Source: Fen-1298 sp963833465
GTDB taxonomy: Bacteria; Bacteroidota; Ignavibacteria; UBA10030
NCBI GenBank assembly: GCA_963833465.1
Contig: CAWHXW010000005.1
Coordinates: 1 to 64,000, forward strand
Direction of reading: 5' to 3'
DNA: 64,000 nucleotides
How positions within the stretch are numbered: position 1 is the stretch's first letter; each line of letters starts with the position of its first letter. Both the position numbers and the translations under genes were made by a program. The notes under the pieces are model-generated. The model was not told the DNA's origin and searched no databases. It worked only from the letters and a program-made list of their open reading frames with translations. Shown piece by piece: positions 39,914 through 49,385 of this stretch.

Positions 39914-40247
39914 ATTGAGAATTATTAGTTAATAGTGAAAAGAATAATTGCATAGCTAATATAAAAAATATGCAAATTGCACTCTCAGTTGTGTTAAAGA
40001 ACGTCGAATTAATTTTAATTTTACGGAATAATTAACAGAAAGTAAAGATGAAGAAATTTATCAAAGAGGATATGTTAGAAGGAATACGGTCAATTGTTAC
40101 AATAAGAATTACCTAATAAAAAGTTAAGAGATCAAGTTTATAAATTTTTATTTTCTTTCAGGCTTAAATGTTCGGCTAACTGCATCTGATTTCTTATTTA
40201 TTCTACCGATCTCTTATATAAATTTACTTATTACATCTTATTGATTT
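39914..40247. other. Non-coding gap between ugd and the second sugar phosphotransferase
   Basis: This 334-base AT-rich gap holds only a 22-codon open frame on the plus strand (40048-40116), without a convincing ribosome site. Any promoter for the ugd-gmd-fcl-uxs run on the minus strand would be here. I see no clear terminator or conserved box. Confidence 0.4.
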
Positions 40248-41690
40248 TTAATATGCTCCACGGCCAAAAAGCACAGCAGGAATTGTTGCAAATAGTATTT
40301 CCAAATCAAATAATAGTGATTGGTTTTCAATGTAATATAAATCAAGCCATATCATTTCCCTGAATCCTATTTTACTCCTGCCGGATATTTGCCATAATCC
40401 GGTCATCCCCGATTTCATTTTTTCCCGATCACGTATAGAATGCCAATACTCTTTTGATTCCTTTAATTTTCTGAAATCCCCGATCGGCAGCGGCCGCGGA
40501 CCAACGACGCTCATTTCCCCTTTAATTACATTTATAAGCTGAGGCAATTCATCAATACTGTACCGTCGGATAAATCTTCCGACACGTGTATTACGCGGAT
40601 CATCTTTTATTTTAAAAAGTGCACCATCGGTTTCATTCAAATCAAAAAGCGACTCTTTCACTTCATCGGCATTTTTAACCATACTTCGAAATTTATAAAA
40701 ATTAAAAGTTTTGCCGCCTTTAATTGCGGTGCGCTTTTGCATAAAGAAAATAGGACGCCCGGATTCTATCCATATTGCTAATGCTGTCAGAATAAAAATT
40801 GGACTAATGATAATCAGGACACAGCAAGCAATAATTATATCGAAAAGGCGTTTCATTGTTCTTTTCAGCGCATCTATTCTAAGTCTGGGGGGCGCATACA
40901 AAGTAATACCTGCAATATCATTTATAAATGAATGTTGAAGAAGATAATCTGAATTCTCAGATAAAACTTTCAGTTTAATATTCTTTTTTTGACATAATTC
41001 AAAAACAGGCGCATAACCGTTTGTAATTACATCAGTCGATGGTACAAATGTTCTGTCAATATCATATTTGATAACAATTTTCTCAAGCTCGGCGAGTGAA
41101 TACCGCGGAACTAAAGTTCCATGAATCTCCACGGGCGTAAGAGATTGTTGCTTTTGATTTGTGATAATTCCTTTGAGAGAATATCCTAATTCAGGAAAAT
41201 TCTTAAATCGCTTAATAATTGCCATTCCGCCATTATCATAGCCAGCGATGAGGACATTATGAATTCCATATCCGTACTGCTGCATCATACGTATAAATTT
41301 ATTAAGGACAAATCTGCATATTACAAATAAAAACGGAAGGACAAGAAAAAATAATAACGTGAACCTACGCGGAAAAGTACTCGTATCAAAAATATAAAGA
41401 ATTGCCAACAAAAAAAGCGCTGCAAATAAATATGCTTTAGCCGCTAAGAAATATTGACGAATGGAATTGCTATGCAATGTAGCTCGATAGACACCGAAAA
41501 GCATAGCAAATAAAAGAAAAACTGATCCCCAAAAGAAACCATGAAGATAAAATACATTCATCGGAAGTGGTTGTAAATTAGAAACAAACCTTCGAAGGAA
41601 ATAAGCTAAAAATCCGGAAAAAATAATCGCCATTATATCTGTAATAATTGCAGCAGCGATTAATATAGTTCTCCAATTTCGCCGTATCAT
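40248..41690 (-). CDS. Polyprenyl-phosphate sugar phosphotransferase (WcaJ type), module B
   Basis: A second repeat-unit initiating enzyme, 480 residues. It has four or five N-terminal membrane helices, a soluble Rossmann-like region (NVLIAGYDNGGMAIIKRF near residue 143), a membrane re-entrant segment (KRLFDIIIACCVLIIISPIF), and the catalytic domain. That domain shows NFYKFRSMVKNADE, RYSIDELPQLINVIKGEMSVVGPRPLPIGD and KSGMTGLWQISGRSKIGFREM. Its sequence is clearly distinct from the enzyme at 33800-35215, so they are not a recent duplication. It probably starts the chain made by module B. Confidence 0.94.
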   Translation of the reverse strand: MIRRNWRTILIAAAIITDIMAIIFSGFLAYFLRRFVSNLQPLPMNVFYLHGFFWGSVFLLFAMLFGVYRATLHSNSIRQYFLAAKAYLFAALFLLAILYIFDTSTFPRRFTLLFFLVLPFLFVICRFVLNKFIRMMQQYGYGIHNVLIAGYDNGGMAIIKRFKNFPELGYSLKGIITNQKQQSLTPVEIHGTLVPRYSLAELEKIVIKYDIDRTFVPSTDVITNGYAPVFELCQKKNIKLKVLSENSDYLLQHSFINDIAGITLYAPPRLRIDALKRTMKRLFDIIIACCVLIIISPIFILTALAIWIESGRPIFFMQKRTAIKGGKTFNFYKFRSMVKNADEVKESLFDLNETDGALFKIKDDPRNTRVGRFIRRYSIDELPQLINVIKGEMSVVGPRPLPIGDFRKLKESKEYWHSIRDREKMKSGMTGLWQISGRSKIGFREMIWLDLYYIENQSLLFDLEILFATIPAVLFGRGAY

Positions 41691-42172
41691 TTAATATTCT
41701 ATCTCTTAATTTGTCCCTAAAACTATGAGCATTAGCTAATATATATTATTCAGTTGGATTTTAAAATGCCGGCTAAAATCTTTGACGATAAAAAATTGTT
41801 CTCTATATTATCTAGTAATGATTTGATTTAATTTGTAGAAAAACTTTTTGAAAAGCAATGAATTATGCTTTCGTATACAAGATTTGTGAGATTAATCACA
41901 TTATGAATTTCATAAAATTTAAAGGTTAAAATATTACTTTAAAAACAATATATGATTCTTTTAAGACTCTGAAATGATTTGGAAAATGATCCGGCGGCAG
42001 GAATATTTATGTATTTAGTATTTTGCATTAAACCGCGTCAATATTGCTTTGAATAAATGATAAAGAAAATCACTGACGGATTCTTGAGATATTCGACACT
42101 ATTTCTTTTAGATGTTTTCCAACTCGGCATAATTCTTGAGCCGGATAAATTATTTATTTTAAAGAACGGAAT
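41691..42172. other. Non-coding gap upstream of the module B sugar phosphotransferase
   Basis: The longest empty stretch in the EPS region (482 bases, very AT-rich). I see no open frame, recognisable gene remnant or strong hairpin on either strand. Being upstream of a minus-strand gene and downstream of another, it is a likely place for a promoter and mRNA leader. Confidence 0.4.
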
Positions 42173-43261
42173 TTAACCAGCCATCAAATCCAAAAAAGAT
42201 TTTGACACGACATTCCATGCAAAATATTTTGAAACTCGTTCAATTGATTTTCCACGTTTTAGAACAACGCTGTCGGGATTTTTATCCAGCCAATTAATCA
42301 TTTTTGTTAAATCTTCTCCGTCATTTGTTTTGAAATAGAAGCCAGCTGAATTTACTACTTCTCTGTTTTCCGGAATATCACTAACGAGTACAGCTGCACC
42401 GGCACCCATAGCAGCCAAAAGTGAGGGGGAAGTTCCTTCAAGTGCAGACGGCTGAATATAGGCAAAGCATCTTTTGAGAATCTGCTCATATTCAGATCCA
42501 TATATAAACCCTGCAAATACTATTCTGTCACATGAAGTTTTCCGAATGCTTGCTTCGTAATCATCTGTATATGCACTTCCACCGATAAGTACCAATTTCT
42601 TTTTTGTCTCTGCTTTTTCAAAAGCTTTTACCAATAAAAGTACATTCTTTTCCGGAACAAACCGCCCAACAAAAAGAAAATAATCGTCTTTTATCACATC
42701 CAATTTTCCTGATATTTCTGAATCTGCAGCTCCGAGAATATTTGCACCGTACGGGATATATACAAATTTCAGATTTGGAAATTCGCTGCTTAGAATCGAG
42801 ATAACGTGTTTAGAATCTGAGACAGAATATTTCGCAAATCGTGCGCCGATATACCCCCCATATTTTAAAAATATTTTTGCTAATCTGTTCCATTTTGCTC
42901 GATGCCAGTCTAAACCGTCTATCATGAAAATTACAGGTATTCCAAACAATCGCAAAAGAGGGATGAACCAGCCATTTCCTGCACCGTATACTTGAACTAC
43001 CTCTACCCGATTAAAAAAAATATGAATTACTGAAATTAGCGTGTGTGAAAAAGTCTCTATATTCTTCCCTTTAATAAAAGGCAAGAAAACGAGATCAATA
43101 CCTTTTAACTTAGTTATATCATTACCAACTCTGCCGCGTCGGCAATATACGCGAACTTGATGTCCCGACGCTGCAAAATTAATTGAAGTTTCATGGACAC
43201 AAGTTTCAAATCCGCTGTAACTTGCAGGTATTCCTCTCGTTCCAATTATTGCTATCTTCAT
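42173..43261 (-). CDS. Family 4 glycosyltransferase with DUF1972 N-terminus (rhamnosyltransferase-like)
   Basis: A 362-residue GT-B enzyme. The N-terminal DUF1972-type opening is plain: IIGTRGIPASYSGFETCVHETS at residues 4-25. The C-terminal donor domain has FLFVGRFVPEKNVLLLVKAF and an E-x7-E-like motif in QPSALEGTSPSLLAAMGAGAAVL. DUF1972 transferases often move L-rhamnose or fucose, and GDP-fucose is made nearby, but the sugar is not determined. It starts 12 bases past the end of the upstream RmlD-like gene. Confidence 0.92.
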   Translation of the reverse strand: MKIAIIGTRGIPASYSGFETCVHETSINFAASGHQVRVYCRRGRVGNDITKLKGIDLVFLPFIKGKNIETFSHTLISVIHIFFNRVEVVQVYGAGNGWFIPLLRLFGIPVIFMIDGLDWHRAKWNRLAKIFLKYGGYIGARFAKYSVSDSKHVISILSSEFPNLKFVYIPYGANILGAADSEISGKLDVIKDDYFLFVGRFVPEKNVLLLVKAFEKAETKKKLVLIGGSAYTDDYEASIRKTSCDRIVFAGFIYGSEYEQILKRCFAYIQPSALEGTSPSLLAAMGAGAAVLVSDIPENREVVNSAGFYFKTNDGEDLTKMINWLDKNPDSVVLKRGKSIERVSKYFAWNVVSKSFLDLMAG

Positions 43262-43273
43262 AATGCCGTTTTT

Positions 43274-44185
43274 TTAATCTGCATGTTCATTGAGATATCC
43301 ATTATAATACTCATTTATATATTCCTTCAAAGCCGCTTTCCAATCTCGCATAATATTTAATTTTCTTAGATTAAGTTTTACATTCAAAAGACGTTCAGAA
43401 GCCGGCCTTTCAGCAAAATATTCTTTTTTAAAGAATGATGAATCCACTTCATGTATTTCTATTTCTTGTTCAAGATTTAAGATAGAAATTAATTCTTTTG
43501 CCACTTCAAGCCTTCCTGTTTCACCGCCGCAAACCATGTTATACAAGCCCCAGTATTCCTTTTCAAGAAGCAATCTTACATTTTTTGCAAAATCATGAGT
43601 ATATGTCGGAGTGCCGAGTTTATCATTTACGATATTTAATATTTTTGTACCTGCTTTTATCTGCTTCATTATTTTTTGAATGAACTTTTTATCCTTCTTC
43701 GGACCGCCGCCCATCATCCAGCCCGCCCTACAAATTAAGTGCTTGAATATATTTTCTTTTACGAACACTTCTGCTACATATTTCGAACGCGCATAGTGTC
43801 CTAGAGGATGAGGTTGATCCCAATCGTCATATTGAAGCTTGTTTCCATCAAAGATGCCTGCTGTGCTGATATATAACAATGGAATATTCAGCTCATTTGC
43901 AATATATACGGCATGTTCTACTGATAATGTGTTTGTTAAATACGTTTTTTCCGAATTAAGTTCGCAGAATTCTAAATCTGTATATGCTCCAAGATGGAAT
44001 AGATATGATGGATTAAATTCTATAACATCTTTTTTATATTGCTGAAAATCCCGAAAATCACAATAGGATAACCATGAGTCGTTCACATCGATGTCTGTAC
44101 ATTTAAGTTCATAGTCATTTTTGAATTGTTTATAAAATGCTTCACCAAGCATACCGCCGCAACCGGCTATATAAATTTTTTTCAT
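43274..44185 (-). CDS. RmlD-like NAD(P)-dependent sugar reductase/epimerase
   Basis: A 303-residue extended SDR. The N-terminal GCGGMLGEAF at residues 8-17 is the nucleotide loop typical of dTDP-4-dehydrorhamnose reductases, with ISTAGIFDG near 107 and HYARSKYVAE (Tyr-x3-Lys) near 131. No rmlA, rmlB or rmlC is in the window, so it may act on another 4-keto sugar or rely on distant rml genes. Neighbours are glycosyltransferases on both sides with gaps under 20 bases. Confidence 0.82.
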   Translation of the reverse strand: MKKIYIAGCGGMLGEAFYKQFKNDYELKCTDIDVNDSWLSYCDFRDFQQYKKDVIEFNPSYLFHLGAYTDLEFCELNSEKTYLTNTLSVEHAVYIANELNIPLLYISTAGIFDGNKLQYDDWDQPHPLGHYARSKYVAEVFVKENIFKHLICRAGWMMGGGPKKDKKFIQKIMKQIKAGTKILNIVNDKLGTPTYTHDFAKNVRLLLEKEYWGLYNMVCGGETGRLEVAKELISILNLEQEIEIHEVDSSFFKKEYFAERPASERLLNVKLNLRKLNIMRDWKAALKEYINEYYNGYLNEHAD

Positions 44186-44203
44186 GAATGATTTCCCGTT
44201 TTA

Positions 44204-45205
44204 TTAATTTTTTATAATCTCTATAATTCTTTTTCCAAATTCTTTTCCGTTAAGCTTACTATTGTAGTAATGTTGTGCTTTCTGTCCGATGCTGCTTCTA
44301 AGCTTCGAATCATTTAATAAATTATTTATAGCGTCAGCTAAAGCTCTCTCATTTTTTGGCGGAACTAACCAGGCATTTTCACCATGTGTGATATAATCCT
44401 TCGTCCATTTTGTTTCTGTAATAATCACGCATTTGCCTAAAGCCATAGCATTAATTAACACAATTTGTCCGCTGGAATATTCAATTTCGTCTAATGGAAT
44501 AACCATTAATATTGAATTTAACAATGCACTTTGAAATTTTTCATTCGCAAGCTGCATAACAAGAATATTTTCTTTGATATCAGATGGAATATTTAAATTA
44601 TTCGTAGTAGCAATAATTAAGTCAATGTTTACGAACTTCATGCTTTTTATTAGAGTATCATAGTCCCTATTACTCTGACCGGCAGAGAAAACATAGTTTT
44701 TATTGATCTCCGATCCCTTATATGAATTTAATTCGTATGTCCTTCCTAATTGCACATAATAAAATTTGGGCTTACGGAATCTAAACAATTCGTTGTAAGT
44801 ATCCATTTCATACTGAGAATAACATATTACTTTATCGGCAGATTTAAGTCCATATTTCGTAATATGTAATCTAATGAAGTTGATAAAACGATTGTTCCGT
44901 GGACGATAAATAAATGAAAGTATAATCAACCGGCGTTTTAAGCAAAATATCCTAATCATAATTCCGGTAATAACTCCAACAAACACCTGCCAAGTAATCA
45001 AAATGTCTTTTTTCTTTGATGATCTTAAAGCTAAAAAAGATAGAACTAAATAATTAATCCAGAAATTAATTAATTTATCTATAAAGAATTTCCATCCTCC
45101 AGTTTTTGAGAACTTGAGTTTTATCAGCACAATCTTAGGATCATATTCTTTCATACTATTAATGAAAGAATTATCTATCATATGTTCTTCTACTATCAGA
45201 TGCAT
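44204..45205 (-). CDS. GT-B glycosyltransferase (family 4-like)
   Basis: A 333-residue GT-B protein. The N-terminal half is hydrophobic and basic (LINFWINYLVLSFLALRSSKKKDILITWQ), suggesting membrane contact. The C-terminal donor domain shows NYVFSAGQSNRDYDTLIKSM, MVIPLDEIEYSSGQIVLINAMALGK in place of the classical E-x7-E region, and HGENAWLVPP. The N-terminal GT4 glycine loop is not obvious, so the protein is a divergent or slightly short member. It is followed by the RmlD-like gene 18 bases on. Confidence 0.8.
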   Translation of the reverse strand: MHLIVEEHMIDNSFINSMKEYDPKIVLIKLKFSKTGGWKFFIDKLINFWINYLVLSFLALRSSKKKDILITWQVFVGVITGIMIRIFCLKRRLIILSFIYRPRNNRFINFIRLHITKYGLKSADKVICYSQYEMDTYNELFRFRKPKFYYVQLGRTYELNSYKGSEINKNYVFSAGQSNRDYDTLIKSMKFVNIDLIIATTNNLNIPSDIKENILVMQLANEKFQSALLNSILMVIPLDEIEYSSGQIVLINAMALGKCVIITETKWTKDYITHGENAWLVPPKNERALADAINNLLNDSKLRSSIGQKAQHYYNSKLNGKEFGKRIIEIIKN

Positions 45206-45248
45206 TATTACCTCTGATTTAGACCCTATTTTAAATTACGTTCTTACA

Positions 45249-46334
45249 TTATTTATTTAGGCAGTTTAATATAATATTGGAAAAAGTATTTCCAATTATT
45301 TCAGAAGAAAATGTTTTCTGAATTCTTTCTCTAGCATTATTGCCTATTGTATGTCTTAATTTTTGATCATTCAATAATTTTCTAAATGCGTAAATCCATT
45401 CTTCTTTATTATTTACAAGAAAACCAGTAACACCATCTTCTATTACATCCTTATTCATTCCAATATTGCTTGCAATTGGAGGAATACCACATGCCATATA
45501 CTGTATAACTTTAAAACTACATTTACCCAAATCCACGACTTCATTACCTAAAGGCATTATTCCGATATCAAATGTTCTAAGAGAGTCAATTTCATTAGCC
45601 ATACTCCAAATTTCATAGACAAAATCAATACCGGAAGGTATTTCAAGATTAACATTTGAAGGACCAATTACTTTAAACGTAAATTTAATTTCTTTTGATA
45701 GGTCTCTTAGCAATGGCAGTAATTCCTGAACAAGATAAAGACCTCCTTTTGTCCCGACCCAACCAACAATTGGCCGTTCATTCTCTTCTTTATCGGGAGG
45801 AGGGCAAAATTTATTCATATCCACTCCTGTCGGCAATATATTAACATTATCATTATAATGTCTTGCATAATCAGCTAAAAATTTATTACCTGCAATGATA
45901 ATGCTTGATCTATTAATAAGGAATTGAGCTTTATTGCCATTATACCACCACGAACGCCATTTTCCGAAGTACTTTCCTTCAGCGAAAATAGCATCATCGA
46001 AATCAAATATTACTTTCTTCTGAAAATAAAACAATAAGGGTTCAAGAATGATAGGACCAAAAGGAATTATCTCTCTTGAAATTATGACCGAGTCATAAGT
46101 GAACGATGTTATAATATCATATATTCTTAATAGAAATCTAGGAATGAACAAAAATATTTTCAAAAAAATAAAAATTGCGCCTTTTTTATTCTTTATTCGA
46201 TATAATTTTGAGTTGATAAGAGGATGGAATATCGGTTCAATCGAAAATTGTCTAAATTTATTGAAGTACTGGATATACCTAAATCTTTCGACTGGTCCTT
46301 CAATTGGATATGTGGTTAAAAAAAGAACCTTCAT
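45249..46334 (-). CDS. Family 4 glycosyltransferase
   Basis: A 361-residue GT-B enzyme. After LFLTTYPIEGPVERFRYIQYFNKF at the start, FDFDDAIFAEGKYFG near residue 115 is typical of a GT4 subgroup in EPS clusters. The donor domain has PIVGWVGTKGGLYLV, MPLGNEVVDLGKCSFKVIQYMACGIPPIAS and DGVTGFLVNNKEEW. Its ATG overlaps the stop of the upstream GT4 gene by four bases (ATGA at 46331-46334), so translation is coupled. Confidence 0.92.
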   Translation of the reverse strand: MKVLFLTTYPIEGPVERFRYIQYFNKFRQFSIEPIFHPLINSKLYRIKNKKGAIFIFLKIFLFIPRFLLRIYDIITSFTYDSVIISREIIPFGPIILEPLLFYFQKKVIFDFDDAIFAEGKYFGKWRSWWYNGNKAQFLINRSSIIIAGNKFLADYARHYNDNVNILPTGVDMNKFCPPPDKEENERPIVGWVGTKGGLYLVQELLPLLRDLSKEIKFTFKVIGPSNVNLEIPSGIDFVYEIWSMANEIDSLRTFDIGIMPLGNEVVDLGKCSFKVIQYMACGIPPIASNIGMNKDVIEDGVTGFLVNNKEEWIYAFRKLLNDQKLRHTIGNNARERIQKTFSSEIIGNTFSNIILNCLNK

Positions 46335-47476
46335 TTTTTTAATTTATTTGAAATAAAATTATTAATATCTTTTCCGATAATACTCCAATCATACTTTTTC
46401 GCTGATATTTCAGCATTCGTTTTTAATTTGTCATAAAAGTATTTATCGTTATATGCCTGAAGTATTTTTCTTGCTGTAACTTCTACGTCTTGAGAATCTA
46501 TAAAGAATCCGTTGTATCCGTCTATTATTACATCAGCCATGCCACCAATTTTCGTAGCTACGACCGGAACACCTAAATATAAAGATTCTAACATTGTCAT
46601 ATTAAAAATTTCATGTGTAGATGTAATTGTTGTAAATGCAGCGTCTTTTATTAATTTGGCAATTTGCCTTCTATCTATCATTTTAGAAATAAGTGTGATC
46701 TTATTTTCTAAATTAAATAATTTTATCTTTTCTTCTAATTCTTCTTTCAATGGTCCATCGCCAAGAAGGACATAAGAAAAGTTTTTGTTTAATTTCGAAA
46801 GTGCAAATGCAATTTCAATAAATTTAACAGGATCCTTTTCCTTCACAAGTCGCGAATATTGAAATAGATATGGCTTAGGAAAAGAAAGAAGTTCAGTATC
46901 ATTTTCTGTCGAAATACTCGAACTAATGAAATTCCTGTCAATACCCACAGGACAAATTAAAATGCGCTCTTTTTTTAATCCCGTTCGTATTAAATACTCG
47001 CTTGCGGAGGTAGTTTTTGCTATTGCTAACGATATTGATTTGTGAATAATTTTACCAAATGACTTTAAAAATAATTTGTGAAATATCATTTTCCGAATAC
47101 TTAAATAGTATAATCCCTGATGCAATATTATCGGCACCTTATTTATTCTTGCCCATAGTGTAACTATAAATGAAGTTATCTGTTGATCTTCACCGATAAT
47201 AACAACATCCGGTTTAAACCTGGATAAATCTTTCCAGAAACCTAAAACTATTGTTTGATTAAATTTATTTAAATATCCCTTATAATATTTTACATGAAAC
47301 TTGTTAGATCCAAAATCCATAAAAGCATTAGCGTCTCCGCCAGGATATGAAGAAATTAATAATACTTCATTTCCCTGCTCAGCCAATCCTTCGCAAAATC
47401 CAAATTGCTGAACCCCATAAAACTTTGGATTGACATTACCACTTGAAATCACTGAATGCACTACGGCAATTTTCAT
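46331..47476 (-). CDS. Family 4 glycosyltransferase
   Basis: A 381-residue GT-B enzyme. The acceptor domain starts with IAVVHSVISSGNVNPKFYGVQQFGFCEGLAEQG. The donor domain has LFQYSRLVKEKDPVKFIEIA, LLGDGPLKEELEEKIK, the E-x7-E motif STHEIFNMTMLESLYLGVPVVATKIGG and DGYNGFFIDSQD. It is coupled by ATGA overlaps to the small protein gene upstream (47473-47640) and to the GT4 gene downstream. Confidence 0.93.
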   Translation of the reverse strand: MKIAVVHSVISSGNVNPKFYGVQQFGFCEGLAEQGNEVLLISSYPGGDANAFMDFGSNKFHVKYYKGYLNKFNQTIVLGFWKDLSRFKPDVVIIGEDQQITSFIVTLWARINKVPIILHQGLYYLSIRKMIFHKLFLKSFGKIIHKSISLAIAKTTSASEYLIRTGLKKERILICPVGIDRNFISSSISTENDTELLSFPKPYLFQYSRLVKEKDPVKFIEIAFALSKLNKNFSYVLLGDGPLKEELEEKIKLFNLENKITLISKMIDRRQIAKLIKDAAFTTITSTHEIFNMTMLESLYLGVPVVATKIGGMADVIIDGYNGFFIDSQDVEVTARKILQAYNDKYFYDKLKTNAEISAKKYDWSIIGKDINNFISNKLKK

Positions 47477-47640
47477 GCTTTTTCTACCATTTTTTTGTGA
47501 ACTATTCCATTTTTATCTTGCCATGTAAATATCAATTTTTTCTTTTTCCTGTCTACTTTTTTCATAATTGCGTCTAAAAGTTTTATCGGATTTAAAAATA
47601 TTGCAAAGATGCTGATAAAAATAAATTCATTTCTTTTCAT
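47473..47640 (-). CDS. Small basic membrane-anchored protein (55 residues)
   Basis: A short open frame from the ATG at 47640 to a TGA that overlaps the ATG of the next glycosyltransferase by four bases (47473-47476). The product has a hydrophobic N-terminal stretch (FIFISIFAIFLNPIKLL) followed by a strongly basic segment (KKVDRKKKKL) and a short ITW/GIV-type tail. I do not know a family for it. The overlap, its position in the only gap between two operon genes, and the lack of stops support a real gene; size alone argues for caution. Confidence 0.5.
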   Translation of the reverse strand: MKRNEFIFISIFAIFLNPIKLLDAIMKKVDRKKKKLIFTWQDKNGIVHKKMVEKA

Positions 47641-47668
47641 GTTGCATCCATTTTATGAAACTATAATG

Positions 47669-49385
47669 TTAATCTTCTTCTTCAAAACTCCAGCAACAAA
47701 TATTTTTTATATTTGATTCTGTTATTGCTTCGATTTGTTTTTTACTCATCGGAATCAACTCTGTAGATACACCGGAAATAATAGCACCGGTCGGGTATAT
47801 TGAAAATCCATCTATACTTTGCTCAAATCCAAAAGACCCAATTTCTAATTGTTGTCCATCTTTCATTCCTTTAAATCCAATAAGTTTCTCGTCAATTGCA
47901 ACACCATTCAATTTGCCTGACTCTAAATATGTATATCCCAAAGAAAACGGAGGCAATATAAAACCACCGTCTAAAACTAATTTCTGTGAATGAATCTTTA
48001 ATGTTTTGCCAATATTGTCAATTGCATTTAAAGGGAGAGCACGCGCATCTAACCCTCCTTCAATTATATGAATATCACATTTAGCTCTTAAATCTACACT
48101 AACCGGAGATGATGAAACATTTATAAAAAGAAGAAAATAGTTTCTATTTTCTTCCGCAATAAAAAGTGTTTCAATACTGCCGGTAACTTTTATGACTCCA
48201 TATTTTATGCCAGACTCAAATGCTTTAGAAAAAATGCCTAACGCATATAACAAAGGAGTCGGAATAAATTTTGTTTTATTTGATTCCGGTAAAAACCATA
48301 ATTCACCTAATCCCCAATCTGTTACTTTTGTAGAATACACCTGCAATGATGTATCTTTTACAGATAAATCCTTTGTATTACTTTTTTTAATTAAATATTG
48401 ATGAAATATACCTGTGTACGAAAGTCCTCCAAACCTGGGCTTTTCGACTAATGCAACCATATTCCTTGATAATCCTATTGCAGCACTAAGATCTTTTCTA
48501 TTTGAAGAAAAATCATTTAATGGCAAAGTGAGCGCACACTCAGTAATATATATTTTAATACGATCTAGGGTATTTTAATTCTTCTAATATATTTTCGAGC
48601 AAATAATAATTTTTATTTTTATTAAATAGTGATAAATCCGATAAAACATATTCGTGAAAATCGATATTTTGTTTGTCAAGTTGTGATTCATTCCAGCCGG
48701 GATACACGTGCGTTGCAACACCAAAGATTTCGTTTTCAAGTTTTCGTTCTTTAATAAGCCTGAGAACGGTTTTCCCCCAGTTATCTTTACCAAAAGGGCG
48801 GGCATTTATAATAATTCGGATATTTGAATCCATTTTTTTCAACAACGGAATATATCGTGCGACAACTTCTACGTATTCATCAGGTGTGAACTTTCCTTCT
48901 TCCTCTGCATAGTCTTCGTTGCCTATCTCAAAAGCTAATACATTTGACCAATAATTATTTTCCTTGATCCATTCCAAAAGATGATGTGTACGATCTAAAA
49001 CAGTATCGAATAAAATCCAATTTATTTTTGATTCTTTTCCGGGATGAAGCGGTTTCACACCGTTAGTATTTACTAACGCCGATACCGGTAATTGTTGAAT
49101 GATTGAAATATTGTTTTGGCTGCAGAAAGAATAAAATATAGCAGGTCCTGGGATAAACCGATTATCCTTCGTCTCTTCAGGGTCAAGATTCTTTTCTTGA
49201 ACATACGCTCCGCCGGGATATCGAATGTGGAAATGACTTCCAAACGATGATTGGAGAAACTGCCCAAATTCTTTTTCAATTACCCCGCCATCAAAAATTT
49301 GAGGATAAGCATGGACACGCGTGTCCACACCCCAATTTATGCCAAACCACGGAATTTTATCAGTTTCCGAGATTGTCGTTTTCAC
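47669..49385 (-). CDS. Glycoside hydrolase (arabinofuranosidase/GH39-GH51-like clan A), frameshifted
   Basis: A cytoplasmic or periplasmic (no signal peptide seen) TIM-barrel hydrolase of about 571 residues. 48555-49385 codes the barrel start and the acid/base Glu (VLAFEIGNEDYAEE). 47669-48526 codes the end and a beta-sandwich domain. Between them, in the second frame, the DNA codes LDRIKIYITECALT, whose Glu (codon 48539-48541) is in the position of the nucleophile. One extra base near 48570-48577 splits the gene, so neither half has both catalytic residues. The start overlaps the deacetylase stop by four bases. Exact family is uncertain; PslG is a known EPS-linked hydrolase of this clan. Confidence 0.75.

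Noticed and set aside
40048..40116. Short plus-strand open frame of 22 codons in the gap before the module B phosphotransferase
   Set aside because: Too short, no clear ribosome site, and on the opposite strand to all neighbours.
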